Origin: DASXKD01 sp963806145 | GTDB lineage: Bacteria > Actinomycetota > Actinomycetes > Streptosporangiales > Streptosporangiaceae | Length of the DNA stretch: 64,000 bases | Direction of reading: 5' to 3' | Assembly (NCBI GenBank): GCA_963806145.1 | Contig: CAWDXD010000038.1 | Location: forward strand, 62,001 to 126,000 | Part shown: piece by piece, positions 40,125-49,171 of the stretch | Position numbering within the stretch: the first letter of the stretch is position 1 | How the letters are laid out: every line of letters begins with the position of its first letter | Notes under the pieces: generated by a model | The model's database searches: none | What the model saw: only the letters and a program-made list of their open reading frames with translations | What the model was told of the DNA's origin: nothing | Program-made: the position numbers and the translations under genes

Positions 40125-40607
40125 GTGGCAAAGACGCAGATCATCGCCGAACCCGGAGTCCCCCAACTCGTGATCAGCAGAGAGTTCCTCGCACCGCGCG
40201 ATCTGGTGTTCCGCGCCTACGTCGATCCCGACCTGCTCAGGCAGTGGCTGGGACCGCGCCGGATGACCATGACCATCGACCGCTTCGAGCCCCGGCATGG
40301 CGGCATATGGCGGTTCATCCACACCGACGCGGACGACAGGGATCACGGCTTCCACGGCGTGTTCCACGGCGAGCCATCCCGCGAGCGCATCGTCTGGACC
40401 TTCGAGCCCGAGGACTTCCCCGGCCACGTTTGCCTGGAGACCATCACGTTCGGCGAACGCGGGGACAAGACCGTGGTGAACCAGAACACCGTCTATCAAT
40501 CAGCCGGGGACCGTGACGCAGCGGCTGCCTCCGACATGGAGGAAGGCATCAGCGAGTCGATGGAGCGCCTGGACGAGCTTCTCGCACGGCTCGTTCCGGT
40601 GAACTGA
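40125..40607 (+). CDS. SRPBCC/AHSA1-family protein
   Basis: Protein of 160 residues; GTG 40125 is chosen because GAAAGGAG lies 6-13 bases before it. The AHSA1/activator-of-Hsp90-like START fold is seen as LVISREFLAPRDLVFRAYVD PDLLRQWLGPRRM, WRFIHTDADDRDHGFHGVFH and GISESMERLDELLARL. Members bind hydrophobic ligands or act in stress response; many sit behind ArsR regulators, which is not the case here. Function unknown. Confidence 0.88.
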   Translation: MAKTQIIAEPGVPQLVISREFLAPRDLVFRAYVDPDLLRQWLGPRRMTMTIDRFEPRHGGIWRFIHTDADDRDHGFHGVFHGEPSRERIVWTFEPEDFPGHVCLETITFGERGDKTVVNQNTVYQSAGDRDAAAASDMEEGISESMERLDELLARLVPVN

Positions 40608-40619
40608 CCAGGCCCGGCC

Positions 40620-40940
40620 GAGCCAATCGGAGAGTCTTGCGACAAGATGATGGCCGTGTAGGGCCCTAGCCCCACCGCAAGGCCGTTCTCGTTGACCACC
40701 TGCCGGGCATACGGGTCCACCCGGGTGAGCGTGCCTGCGCTGGTCGCGAGCAGGATCTGGTAGGCCGGGCCGGGCGCCCGGTACGTCCGCCGACCACATG
40801 CCCGTGCCGCCGGGCTCGCTGGCCAGCGGCGGGCCGGCCACCGACCAGGACGTGAAATCGCCGGTTACCGCGGCGCCCAGCGCATTCGGCGCCCACACCC
40901 GGAACGTCGTCCCGCCGTTGTACGGCACTGCGCCATGCCG
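40620..40940 (-). pseudogene. Remnant of a glycogen-branching-enzyme-type CBM48 domain
   Basis: From about 40937 on the minus strand the text is GAVPYNGGTTFRVWAPNALG and then DFTSWSVAGPPLA...MWSADVPGA, the first beta-sandwich of a GlgB-like enzyme. After a one-base shift near 40765 it continues QILLATSAGTLTRVDPYARQ VVNENG. The catalytic barrel is absent. It lies between the SRPBCC gene and the MFS terminator. Confidence 0.7.
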
Positions 40941-41048
40941 ATTCGGCTGGAGGGCACCCCGGCCACTGGGCCTCCGTTCCCGCCGGATGCCGCTGAACCT
41001 GCCCAAAGGCTAGTGCCCGCGGCCCGGGTACGAAATGGAATGCCCTGG

Positions 41049-41092
41049 GCCCTGGCTGTTCGCGGACCATGCCGCCCGCAAACAGCCAGGGC
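41049..41092 (-). terminator. Strong hairpin behind the MFS gene
   Basis: GCCCTGGCTGTT (41049-41060) and AACAGCCAGGGC (41081-41092) form a perfect 12-bp stem, 10 bases beyond the stop of the MFS transporter gene on the minus strand. The loop is 20 bases. Confidence 0.75.
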
Positions 41093-41101
41093 GGACCTGG
41101 C

Positions 41102-42979
41102 TCAGGCGTTGATCTTGGCCAGCTCGGCCTCGACCATCGTCTCGTGTTCCCGCTCGTCCCGGCGGGCCTTGGATGGGCTCCAGCGTCCGCGCAGGATCGG
41201 GATGCTGAGCAGGAAAATGATCACACCGGCGAAGCAGATCCAGTACCAGGTCTGCCACTGGCCGGGAGATTCGGCGGCGGCGCTCTGCACCGAGGCAGCA
41301 TGCGCCTTCAGGTACACGAACACCCCCGGCGGCACCTTGGACAGCGCAGTGAGCTGGGCCGCGAACGGTGCCACGGCCGTGATCTGCGGCCCTACCGCGA
41401 TCACGCCGTTGATCGCGGCCTTGTTGGCGCTGATCGTGGTGAGGATCTTGAGCCCGGTCGCCCCTCCCCCGGCGGCGGCGACGGCCTGCGCGGCGAGCTT
41501 CGGCGGGACCGCGGCCGGAGTGGGATAGCTGGCCAGCTTGGTGAACAGGACGGGGTTGGCCTGGATCACCGCCAACTCGGGTGCGAACTTCTGCGCGTTA
41601 GCCAGCTGGACCTTGTCCTTGGTGGCGGTGGCGACGATCTGCGGGTGACCTGACGCGAACGCGAGTTCGCTCTTGTACTTGGCCGCGTACGCGGCCACCG
41701 TGTTGCCATAGGTGACCAGCGGGGTCACCGAGGTGACTACCAGCGGGATGAGCAGGAACGAGACGAAGACCACCACCCGGATGATCCAGCCCCAGATCGC
41801 CAGGCCGGTGGCGATGAGCGCCGGGTTACGCGCCTCCACGGTCTCGGTGTAGCTGGCCATCCACGGGGCATAGGCCACGCCCAGGGCGAACGAGAGCAGC
41901 GCCAGCTCGATGGCGAGCGTGTAGTAGCTGGGATGGTGACCGGCCTCCATCAGGTACACCACGATCATCACCGCGGCGCCGAGTCCCCCGATCAGCATGA
42001 AGGGCTTTCGCACCCGGAACCGGTCGGAGATCACGCCGACGAGGATGACCGCGAGGACGTTGAAGCCCCAGTTCCAGTTGCCCAGGCCGTTGGCGTCCCG
42101 CACCGAGAAACCGAAGATGGAGGTCAGGTAGATGACGCTGAACGCGACGGCCGTGTAGTACACGAGCAGCATCAGCGACACGGCGGCGGCGGAGATCAGC
42201 ACGTCGGGCTTGAGCAGCTGGCGGAACGGGTGGCGCAGCGCCCCCTCGATGTCGATTCCCTTGGCCCTGGCCTCGATCAGCGCCCGGTCGCGCATCGTCA
42301 CCATGAGCTGGTCGCGCAGCTGCGGGCTCAGCTCCTTGAGCCCCACCAGGGCGATCACAAAGACCACCAGGCCGGCGATGCCGCAGATGAAGAACTCATG
42401 GGTCCAGAACCGGGTGTCCGGCACGATCGCCGGGATGGTGGCACTGCCCACGACGGCGACGATCAGGCTGCCCAGCACCGGGCCGCTGGTCCAGAAGCCC
42501 ATCGCGGTGGCCCGGCCCACCTGCGGGGAGAAGTCGCGGATCAGCGCCGGCGTGGCCACCAGGCAGATGCCCTCGACGATGGCGACCGCGAACGTCTCGA
42601 TGCCGAATACCCACTTGCTGGTCGCGGCGGGAATGATGAACCCGACGAAGACCGCGGTTACCAGCAGGCCGCCGACCACCAGGTTGGCGCGGCCCCAGCG
42701 GTCGGCGAGCCCGGCGGCGAGCGACCCGAATGCCCCGAGCAGGTTGCCGAACGCCAGGATCACCACGTAGAAGGAGAACGTCATCTGCAGGTTGCCCAGC
42801 AGCAGGGTGGCCACCGAGCCGCCGACATACAGCTCGTAGTACAGCATGACGGTGGCCAGCACCGTGATGGCGAGGTAGAACACGCGCATCCCGGTGTCGG
42901 GATAGTGCTGGAGCTGGCGGTTCCATAGCCATGATCCTCTTTGGCGGTCCGGAACCAGATCTGTGGCAGTCGCAGTCAT
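41102..42979 (-). CDS. MFS transporter with an extended carboxyl-terminal loop
   Basis: Protein of 625 residues. ATG 42979 is chosen (GCGAGGG upstream) over the longer frame, which runs into non-hydrophobic text. The first part is a metabolite:H+ symporter-like MFS core with GLADRWGRANLVVGG as loop 2-3 signature and SDRFRVRKPFMLIGG in the second half. Between the penultimate and last membrane segments lies an unusual extracytoplasmic stretch of about 160 residues rich in Ala/Val/Lys (KYKSELAFASGHPQIVATAT...). The last helix and a charged tail (SKARRDEREHETMVEAELAK) follow. It is divergent from a TetR gene with a palindromic operator, so it is probably a regulated exporter or uptake system, perhaps for the ATP-grasp cluster next door. 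Confidence 0.9.
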   Translation of the reverse strand: MTATATDLVPDRQRGSWLWNRQLQHYPDTGMRVFYLAITVLATVMLYYELYVGGSVATLLLGNLQMTFSFYVVILAFGNLLGAFGSLAAGLADRWGRANLVVGGLLVTAVFVGFIIPAATSKWVFGIETFAVAIVEGICLVATPALIRDFSPQVGRATAMGFWTSGPVLGSLIVAVVGSATIPAIVPDTRFWTHEFFICGIAGLVVFVIALVGLKELSPQLRDQLMVTMRDRALIEARAKGIDIEGALRHPFRQLLKPDVLISAAAVSLMLLVYYTAVAFSVIYLTSIFGFSVRDANGLGNWNWGFNVLAVILVGVISDRFRVRKPFMLIGGLGAAVMIVVYLMEAGHHPSYYTLAIELALLSFALGVAYAPWMASYTETVEARNPALIATGLAIWGWIIRVVVFVSFLLIPLVVTSVTPLVTYGNTVAAYAAKYKSELAFASGHPQIVATATKDKVQLANAQKFAPELAVIQANPVLFTKLASYPTPAAVPPKLAAQAVAAAGGGATGLKILTTISANKAAINGVIAVGPQITAVAPFAAQLTALSKVPPGVFVYLKAHAASVQSAAAESPGQWQTWYWICFAGVIIFLLSIPILRGRWSPSKARRDEREHETMVEAELAKINA

Positions 42980-43221
42980 GCGGCCCTCGCAATGGTGATC
43001 GGTCCTGCGCCCGGAATCTCGCGGGCGCCTAACTGACCCGCCGCAGAAAACCTCGGCAGCGGGGAAATAGCCAACGGATCCTCGCCCCCGAGAAACACGG
43101 CAGGGTGACCGGCGCGCGGCGTCGCAGGGCCGGGACCGTCTGGCACAGCACGGGGCCGTTGCGCTCTCATGACGGGCCTTCTCTGCTCGGCCATGGCCGC
43201 CTGGTTTCCTTGCCGCCACAT

Positions 43222-43257
43222 AAGTACGGTGACGTACTTTAATGCGTTAGATAAGTT
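43222..43257 (+). promoter_or_regulatory. TetR operator and leaderless promoter
   Basis: AAGTAC (43222-43227) and GTACTT (43234-43239) form a perfect inverted repeat with a 6-base spacer. It covers a possible -35 (GTGACG, 43229-43234); TAAGTT (43252-43257) is the -10, 17 bases on, ending 7 nt before GTG 43265. The layout fits autorepression. Confidence 0.6.
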
Positions 43258-43264
43258 TAGGAGC

Positions 43265-44002
43265 GTGCCTGCCAGCAGACAAGAGGGCGTTCTCGCGCGC
43301 ACCCACGAGGGTGAGCCTGGCCTTCCCCGCGGCAGGAACGGCCTGCCGCCGGAGACGGTGCGCGCGGCGCAGCGCGAGCGGCTGCTGAGGTCGGTGATCG
43401 CCGCGGTGGCGGCGACCGGTTTCAGCGACGTCACCGTGGCGGACATCGTGCGCGGCGCCCGGGTGTCGAGGGCCGCGTTCTATGCCCACTTCGCGGACAA
43501 GGAGGACTGCTTCCTCGCCGCCACGCGCGAGGGGGGCAGGCTGATGATCGACCGGGTGGCGGCCGCGGGACGGCACCAGCACGCGCAACTGAGCGCCGAG
43601 GCGGCACTGCGCGCGAGCATCGCCGCGTTCCTTGGTTTCCTGGCGTCCGAGCCCGCGTTCGCCCGCGCCTTCTACATCGACATGCCGGCCGCCGGGGCCC
43701 GGGCGGTCCAGCGGCTCGAGGTGGCGCAGCACAGCTTCGCCCGGATGACCCGCAAGTGGCACGAACGTGCCCGGCGCGACAACCCGTCCTGGCCAGACGT
43801 TCCGTATGAGGCCTACCTGGCGCTGGCCGGCGCCACGGCCGAACTCGTGCGCGCCGAGGTTCGCAGCGACCGGATCCGCGCCATCCCCGCCCTCGAGGAC
43901 ACGCTCGTCGCGTTCCACCTCGCCGTTCTCGCCGCCCGGCCATGGCACGGCGGCGAGCCACCCGCCGCCGTCAGCCGCGCGCCGGATCCAGCGCCCCGGT
44001 GA
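43265..44002 (+). CDS. TetR-family repressor
   Basis: Protein of 245 residues from GTG 43265, chosen for the -10 box 7 nt upstream. AGGAG lies too close to the GTG to act as a ribosome binding site, supporting a leaderless message. The helix-turn-helix is GFSDVTVADIVRGARVSRAA FYAHFADKEDCF, followed by a helical ligand domain. It is divergent from the MFS gene with 285 bp between starts, and the perfect palindrome upstream of it is a likely operator. Its 3' end overlaps the convergent M20 gene by 32 bases. Confidence 0.9.
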   Translation: MPASRQEGVLARTHEGEPGLPRGRNGLPPETVRAAQRERLLRSVIAAVAATGFSDVTVADIVRGARVSRAAFYAHFADKEDCFLAATREGGRLMIDRVAAAGRHQHAQLSAEAALRASIAAFLGFLASEPAFARAFYIDMPAAGARAVQRLEVAQHSFARMTRKWHERARRDNPSWPDVPYEAYLALAGATAELVRAEVRSDRIRAIPALEDTLVAFHLAVLAARPWHGGEPPAAVSRAPDPAPR

Positions 44003-45383
44003 CCTGGCCACGCCCGGCCAGGTTGCGCAGCAGCAGCGCCTCGGCCAGGCAGGCGCGCTCGAACACCGCAAGGTCCAGGCTCTCGTTCGCACCGTGCGCC
44101 CGGGTACCGGGGTCCTCGACGCCGGTGATGAGGATCTCGGCGTCGCCGAAGGCGGCCGCGTAGGCGGTGACGAACCCGATCGAGCCGCCGACGCCGATGT
44201 CCACGGCCGGCCGCCCCCACGCGGCGGCCAGGGCCGCGTGCGCGGCCCGGTACGCCCGGCCGCCGGCGGGGGCCGAATAGGGCGCGACAGTGCCGCCAGG
44301 CTCGGCGGTCACGTGCACGCCCCACGGCGCGGATGTTTTCAGGTGCGCTACGAGGGCCGCGCGTGCCCTGGCTGCGTCGTCGCCGGGGGCTACCCGCAGG
44401 CTCACCTTGGCACGGGCGGCCGGGATGAGCGTGTTGGAGGCCGCGCCGACCGCCGGGGCGTCGACGCCGATGACCGCGATCGCGGGGCGGGCCCAGAGCC
44501 GCTCCGTGAGGCTGCCGGTGCCGATCAGGTGCACCCCGTCCAGCATCCCGGCGTCGGCCCGCAGCCGTTCCTCGGTCAGGTCGAGCGGGTCGGCGCTGCC
44601 CCGGGCCAGGCCGGCGACCGCCACGTCGCCGCGCTCGTCGTGCAGGGTCGCCAGCAGCCGGCACAGGGCGGTGAGCGCGTCGGGGACCGGGCCGCCGTAG
44701 GCGCCGCTGTGCACGCCGTGCCGCAGGGCGCGCACCTCCACGGTGACGTTGGCGCCGCCGCGCAGCGAGGTGGTCAGCGCGGGGACACCGGCCGCCCAGT
44801 TGACCGAGTCGGCGAGCACAAGCACGTCGGCCCGGAGCCGGCCGGAATAGGCGGCGAGGAACTCCGGCAGCGCGGGCGAGCCGATCTCCTCCTCGCCCTC
44901 CACCAGCACGGTGACCCCGACCGGGAGCCGGTCGCCGTGGGCGCGCAGCGCGGCCAGGTGCACCGCGACGCCGGCCTTGTCGTCGGCGGCGCCGCGGCCG
45001 TACAGGCGGCCGTCCCGCTCGGCCGGTTCGAACGGGTCGCTGGCCCAGGCCGCGGCGTCGCCGGGCGGCTGCACGTCGTGGTGCGCGTAGAGCAGGACGG
45101 TGGGGGCGCCGGGCGGCCCGGGCCGGTGCCCGAGCACGGCGGGCTGGCCGCCCCCGGCGGTGACCACCTCGACCTCGGGCAGCCCGGCGGCGCGCAGCAG
45201 CGCCGCCACCTCCCGGGCGCTGGCCGCCAGGTGCGGCGCGGCCGCCGAATCCGCCGACACCGACGGGATACGGACCAGCCGCTCCAGGTCGGCGCGCACC
45301 GACGGCAGCACGCGTGCGACCGCCGCCGCGAGCCGCTCCTGCCCGGCGTGCCTCGCGGCGCCCGGTGCCTGCCCAGCAGTCAT
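43971..45383 (-). CDS. M20-family metallopeptidase (dipeptidase/ArgE-DapE type)
   Basis: Protein of 470 residues. Motifs of the di-zinc M20 family are clear: LLYAHHDVQPPGD (His ligand and Asp), DGRLYGRGAADDKAG (bridging Asp), EGEEEIGSP (catalytic Glu and ligand), and the lid-domain LRHGVHSGAYGGPVPDA. The form is that of CNDP/beta-Ala-Xaa or Xaa-His-type dipeptidases. TAGCGT, a possible -10, ends 8 nt before the ATG on this strand, so it could be transcribed alone or with the two ATP-grasp genes 31 bp upstream. In context it could hydrolyse or trim a product of the ATP-grasp ligases. Confidence 0.9.
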   Translation of the reverse strand: MTAGQAPGAARHAGQERLAAAVARVLPSVRADLERLVRIPSVSADSAAAPHLAASAREVAALLRAAGLPEVEVVTAGGGQPAVLGHRPGPPGAPTVLLYAHHDVQPPGDAAAWASDPFEPAERDGRLYGRGAADDKAGVAVHLAALRAHGDRLPVGVTVLVEGEEEIGSPALPEFLAAYSGRLRADVLVLADSVNWAAGVPALTTSLRGGANVTVEVRALRHGVHSGAYGGPVPDALTALCRLLATLHDERGDVAVAGLARGSADPLDLTEERLRADAGMLDGVHLIGTGSLTERLWARPAIAVIGVDAPAVGAASNTLIPAARAKVSLRVAPGDDAARARAALVAHLKTSAPWGVHVTAEPGGTVAPYSAPAGGRAYRAAHAALAAAWGRPAVDIGVGGSIGFVTAYAAAFGDAEILITGVEDPGTRAHGANESLDLAVFERACLAEALLLRNLAGRGQVTGALDPARG

Positions 45384-45414
45384 AACCAGCGACGCTACCC
45401 GGCGGCGGCACCGG

Positions 45415-46632
45415 TCAGCCCGCGTACAGGTGCAAGTCCGCGGCGAACCGCTCGGTCATCTCGACGGTCTTGGCCAGTTCCGGGTGGCGGACCACGACCA
45501 TCCCGTCGGAGATGGTGACCGCCCGCCAGTCCCGCCGGGGCGCGCCAACGGGCAGCAGGTCGATGGCCGCCACATGCTCGCCGAACTCCGCCATCAGGTG
45601 GTCCAGGCCCGCGTACCCGGTGATCCGGCCGGCGCCCTCGGCGCGCTTGAAGATGATGCCGGCGTTGTAGCGCCGCTCGACCGGCTGCGAGATCCGGCCG
45701 TGCGTGATCGCCTGCGCCCAGCCGGCGAACAGGTCGGCGTCGGTCGCGTAGTTCATCGCGTCGACCATCCGCCCGCCGGGCGGCCTGGCGCCGATCTCGC
45801 CGAACACCGCCTCGCCGTCGGCCTTGCGGTACCACTCCATGTGGGTGAACCCGTCGCGGAACCCGAGAACCTCCACCGCGGCGGCGCCGAGCGCCCGGCC
45901 GGCCTGCAGGTCCGGCGCGGCCAGGTCGCGCAGCGACACGATGACCGGGCTGATCCACTCGTGCAGCTTGGTGAGCAGCGGGCGCGGGCGGTACCAGCAG
46001 ATGTTCTCGAACAGCACCTCACCGCCCGCGCAGATGGTGTCGTAGGTGAATTCCTCACCGTCGATGAACTCCTCGCAGATGATCTGCGGCACGTGCCGGA
46101 CCATCGGCAGGATCGCGTCGAGGTCGGCGGGCGAGTCGGCGCGGTAGGTGTCCGCCGACCCGGCGCCGGCGATCGGCTTGACGACGAGCGGGTACCCGAG
46201 GCGCTCCGCGGCCGCCCACACGCCCGCGACCGTGTCCGTGCTCTGGTGCCCCGGCGTGCGCAGGCCCGCCTCGTCGAGCACCGCCTTCATCAGCTCCTTG
46301 TCCCGGAACGGCACCGTCTGCCGCATGGTCAGCCCGGGCAGGCCAAGCTCCTCGCGCAGCCGGGCAGCGAGCATCATGTACGGCTCCCACAGGCACTCGA
46401 CCCGGTCGAGCGCCACGTGCCTGGCCAGGTCCCGGACGGCGGCGGCCACCTCGTCTCCCGCGGCCAGCGAGCCGACCTGCACGTAGTGCGCCAGCGCCTC
46501 CCGCGCCGGGCCGGGCACGGCGTGCGGCGGCTGATCGCCCACGCCGATGACCGTGGCCCCGGCGGAGGCGAGGCCGCGGGCGAAGAAGGCCATCTCTGCC
46601 GGGTAGCCCGGGGAGATCATGACGATGTTCAT
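45415..46632 (-). CDS. ATP-grasp ligase A
   Basis: Protein of 405 residues starting MNIVMISPGYPAEMAFFARG, a short Rossmann-like pre-ATP-grasp domain. The ATP-grasp core shows LGYPLVVKPIAGAGSADTYR (about 140-160), ICEEFIDGEEFTYDTI, and metal-site FGEIGARPPGGRMVDA. The canonical EINxR has Gly in place of Asn. Such proteins ligate a carboxylate to an amine or thiol using ATP. It lies 5 bp after the second ATP-grasp gene and 31 bp before the M20 peptidase, on the same strand. It resembles ligase C (47948) in its amino-terminal and ATP-binding text, suggesting duplication within the cluster. The substrates are unknown. Confidence 0.9.
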   Translation of the reverse strand: MNIVMISPGYPAEMAFFARGLASAGATVIGVGDQPPHAVPGPAREALAHYVQVGSLAAGDEVAAAVRDLARHVALDRVECLWEPYMMLAARLREELGLPGLTMRQTVPFRDKELMKAVLDEAGLRTPGHQSTDTVAGVWAAAERLGYPLVVKPIAGAGSADTYRADSPADLDAILPMVRHVPQIICEEFIDGEEFTYDTICAGGEVLFENICWYRPRPLLTKLHEWISPVIVSLRDLAAPDLQAGRALGAAAVEVLGFRDGFTHMEWYRKADGEAVFGEIGARPPGGRMVDAMNYATDADLFAGWAQAITHGRISQPVERRYNAGIIFKRAEGAGRITGYAGLDHLMAEFGEHVAAIDLLPVGAPRRDWRAVTISDGMVVVRHPELAKTVEMTERFAADLHLYAG

Positions 46633-46637
46633 CGTGG

Positions 46638-47858
46638 TCAGCCCAGCTCGACGCGCACGGTGGTGACCAGCCGCCGCAGCGCGTCGGTGACGACGGCGGT
46701 GTCGGGGTGCCGCACGATCACGAACCCGTCGCCCTCGTAGCTGGCCGAGGACAGCTGGCCGGCCCGCGGCAGGCGGGATTCGACGACGAGGGCGCGGATT
46801 TCTGGCGGCAGCTCACCGAGGCCGTGTACCCCCCGGATGTGGCCGGTTCCCTGGCCGCGCAGGAACACCGTGCCGACCGACCAGGTGCGGTCGGGCGGCG
46901 TGAAGCTGCCGTACACCATGAGCTGCGCCCAGGCGCGGTACAGGTCGAAGTCGTGCGCGTAGCACAGCATCGAGCTAATCTGGGCGCCCGGTGGCCGCAC
47001 CGCGACCTCGGAGACGGCGACCGTGCCGTCGGGCCGCCGGAACCATTCCATGTGGGTCAGCCCGGTCCGCAGCCCCAGTGCCCGCAGCGCTGTCGGCGCG
47101 ATCGCCCTGATGTCGTCGTACTCGGGGCCGCCGATGTCCCTGGGCATCAGCACCGCCCACTGGATCCACGGGTTGCGCAGCACCTCCAGGGGCGTGGGCA
47201 GGTAGCAGGACACCGAGTCCCAGACGAGCTGCCCGTCGGTCATCACGCTGTCGTAGGAGCCCTCGTCGCCGGTGAGGAACTCCTCGAGCAGCGCCGGGCT
47301 GCCCGGCGTCGGCGGGGCGGCGTCGAGCCACACCTTCAGGTCGCCGGCGTCGTCGAGCCGGAAGGTGCTCTTCGCCCCGGCCCCGGCGGGCGGCTTGACC
47401 ACCAGCGGGTATCCGACCTCGTCGGCGAAGCCGGCCGCCGCGGTCGCGGAATCGGCCAGCCGGTACCTGGCACACGGCACCCCCGCCGCACGCAGCACCG
47501 ACTTCATCTGCGCCTTGTCCCGGAAGTTGCGCGCGGCCGCCGCGTCCATGCCGGGGATGCCGAACCGCTCCCGCACCTGGGCGAGGGGCACCTGCAGGTG
47601 CTCGAACACCCCGATGAGCCGCTGCACCGGGCCGACGTGCTCGCTCACCGCCGCGACGGCGCGGGCGATCTGCCCGGTGTCGAGGGGATCGTCGATCCGC
47701 CAGTGCGCGGCCAGCGAGCCGCGCAGCGGCTCAGGCACGCCTTCGGCCGGTTCGCAGGTGATCAGCGCCAGCTCGACGCCGGGCAGAGCGGCGGCGGACT
47801 CGGCGAACCGCGTCGTGGCGTCGAGCAGGTAGGGCGCGGCAAAGGCGACAACCGTCAT
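46638..47858 (-). CDS. ATP-grasp ligase B
   Basis: Protein of 406 residues from ATG 47858; the more upstream GTG 47888 is less likely because TTGACT and a TATCCC box end 7 nt before the ATG. It begins MTVVAFAAPYLLDATTRFAE. The ATP-grasp core has VGYPLVVKPPAGAGAKSTFR, LLEEFLTGDEGSYDSV and VSEVAVRPPGAQISSM. It is the first gene of the minus-strand arm of the cluster, divergent from ligase C with 89 bp between starts. More diverged from A and C than they are from each other, so it may use another substrate. Confidence 0.9.
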   Translation of the reverse strand: MTVVAFAAPYLLDATTRFAESAAALPGVELALITCEPAEGVPEPLRGSLAAHWRIDDPLDTGQIARAVAAVSEHVGPVQRLIGVFEHLQVPLAQVRERFGIPGMDAAAARNFRDKAQMKSVLRAAGVPCARYRLADSATAAAGFADEVGYPLVVKPPAGAGAKSTFRLDDAGDLKVWLDAAPPTPGSPALLEEFLTGDEGSYDSVMTDGQLVWDSVSCYLPTPLEVLRNPWIQWAVLMPRDIGGPEYDDIRAIAPTALRALGLRTGLTHMEWFRRPDGTVAVSEVAVRPPGAQISSMLCYAHDFDLYRAWAQLMVYGSFTPPDRTWSVGTVFLRGQGTGHIRGVHGLGELPPEIRALVVESRLPRAGQLSSASYEGDGFVIVRHPDTAVVTDALRRLVTTVRVELG

Positions 47859-47947
47859 GCCTGGGGGGATACCCTGCCACACCAGCACCAGTCAAGAGCG
47901 GCACCAGACCCTAGGGAAGAAGATCTCCTGCAGCTAGGCTTCCTGGC
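47859..47947. promoter_or_regulatory. Back-to-back promoters of the ATP-grasp cluster
   Basis: On the plus strand TAGGCT (47935-47940) ends 7 nt before ATG 47948. On the minus strand TTGACT (47895-47890), an 18-base spacer and TATCCC (47871-47866) end 7 nt before ATG 47858. Both imply leaderless messages and a common control region of 89 bp. I saw no clear palindrome. Confidence 0.5.
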
Positions 47948-49171
47948 ATGAACGTGGTCTTCGTCGAGCCGTTCTTCCCCTCCAGCCAGCGGCACTTCGC
48001 CCGCGCGCTGGCCGGGGCCGGGGCGACCGTGATCGGCATCGGCGAATATCCCGCCGACGCGCTGGACGGCGAGCTGAAGGGCTGGCTGCACCACTACGAG
48101 CAGGTGCGGTCTGTCACCGATGTGGCAGCCATGACGGCAGCCGTCCGCTGGGTGCAGGACAAGCTGTGGGTGGACAGGCTCGAGGCCACGATCGAGGCGC
48201 ACACCATGCCCGCCGCGCAGGTCAGGGAGGCCTGCACGATCCCGGGGACGTCGGTGCGGACGGCCTGGCTGTGCCGGGACAAGCCGTCGATGAAGGAGGT
48301 GCTGCGCGAGGCCGGCGTGCCCACGGCCGCCTCGGCCGGAGCGAGCACCGCCGCCGAGGTCGCCGCGTTCGCCGACCAGGTCGGCTACCCGGTGATCCTC
48401 AAGCCGCGCAGCGGGGCCGGCGCCCTTGACACCATGCGGGCCGACGACCCGGCCAGCCTGGAGCACGCCCTGGGCGTGTTCGGCGGCCAGGGCGTGGAAT
48501 CGATCGCGGTGGAGGAGTTCGTGGAGGGGCACGAAGGCTTCTACGACACCATTACGATCGACGGCCAGGTAGCCGCCGACTTCGTCTCGCACTATTACCC
48601 GAACGTGCTTGAGGCGATGCGGACCCGGTGGATCTCGCCGCAGTTCATCTCCACCAACCGGATCGATACCGCCCCGGAGTACGCGGAAGTGCGGGGTATG
48701 GGCCGGCGGGTCATCGCCGCCCTCGGGATCGGGACGTCGGCGACGCACATGGAGTGGTTCTTCGGCCCGAAGGGGCTGAAGTTCTCCGAGATCGGCTGCA
48801 GGCCGCCGGGCGTGGGTGCGTGGGACCTGTACTCGGCAGGCAACGACATGGACATCTACGCCGCATGGGCGAACGCGATCATCCGTGGCGAGACCGCCGC
48901 GGCGCCGTCGCGGCGGTACGCCAGCGGGATGGTCGCGCTGCGGCCCGATCGCGACGGCAGCATCACCGGCTATACGGGCGCCGGGGAACTGCAGCAGCAG
49001 TTCGGCGAGTGGGTGATCGACGCGCACCTGCCCCCGCCGGGCACCGCGACGCAGCCGGTGGCGGCCGGGTACATGGCCAACGCCTACGTGCGGATGCGCC
49101 ACCCGGACTACGACGCGCTGCGCGGCATCCTCGACACGGTGGGCCGCACGCTGCACGTCCACGCCGCGTGA
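47948..49171 (+). CDS. ATP-grasp ligase C
   Basis: Protein of 407 residues; ATG 47948 has no ribosome binding site but a TAGGCT -10 ending 7 nt before it. MNVVFVEPFFPSSQRHFARA is the pre-ATP-grasp domain; VGYPVILKPRSGAGALDTMR binds ATP; AVEEFVEGHEGFYDTITIDG and MEWFFGPKGLKFSEIGCRPP GVG carry the metal site, again with Gly for Asn. It starts the plus-strand arm and overlaps the S51-like gene by 4 bases (GTGA). With A it shares length and motif spacing. It likely forms an amide, peptide or ester bond; nothing fixes the substrates. Confidence 0.9.
   Translation: MNVVFVEPFFPSSQRHFARALAGAGATVIGIGEYPADALDGELKGWLHHYEQVRSVTDVAAMTAAVRWVQDKLWVDRLEATIEAHTMPAAQVREACTIPGTSVRTAWLCRDKPSMKEVLREAGVPTAASAGASTAAEVAAFADQVGYPVILKPRSGAGALDTMRADDPASLEHALGVFGGQGVESIAVEEFVEGHEGFYDTITIDGQVAADFVSHYYPNVLEAMRTRWISPQFISTNRIDTAPEYAEVRGMGRRVIAALGIGTSATHMEWFFGPKGLKFSEIGCRPPGVGAWDLYSAGNDMDIYAAWANAIIRGETAAAPSRRYASGMVALRPDRDGSITGYTGAGELQQQFGEWVIDAHLPPPGTATQPVAAGYMANAYVRMRHPDYDALRGILDTVGRTLHVHAA

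Noticed and set aside
42980..43219. Longer start for the MFS protein (up to 80 extra residues)
   Set aside because: The extra text is Arg/Pro-rich, not membrane-like, and GCGAGGG sits correctly for ATG 42979.
43813..45411. Long Arg/Ala-rich minus-strand frame over the M20 gene
   Set aside because: Typical high-GC shadow frame; the M20 frame has all catalytic motifs.
47859..47947. Search for a graspetide-type precursor peptide between the divergent ATP-grasp genes
   Set aside because: The gap is only 89 bp and filled by two promoters; no small frame with a ribosome binding site exists there or beside the cluster.
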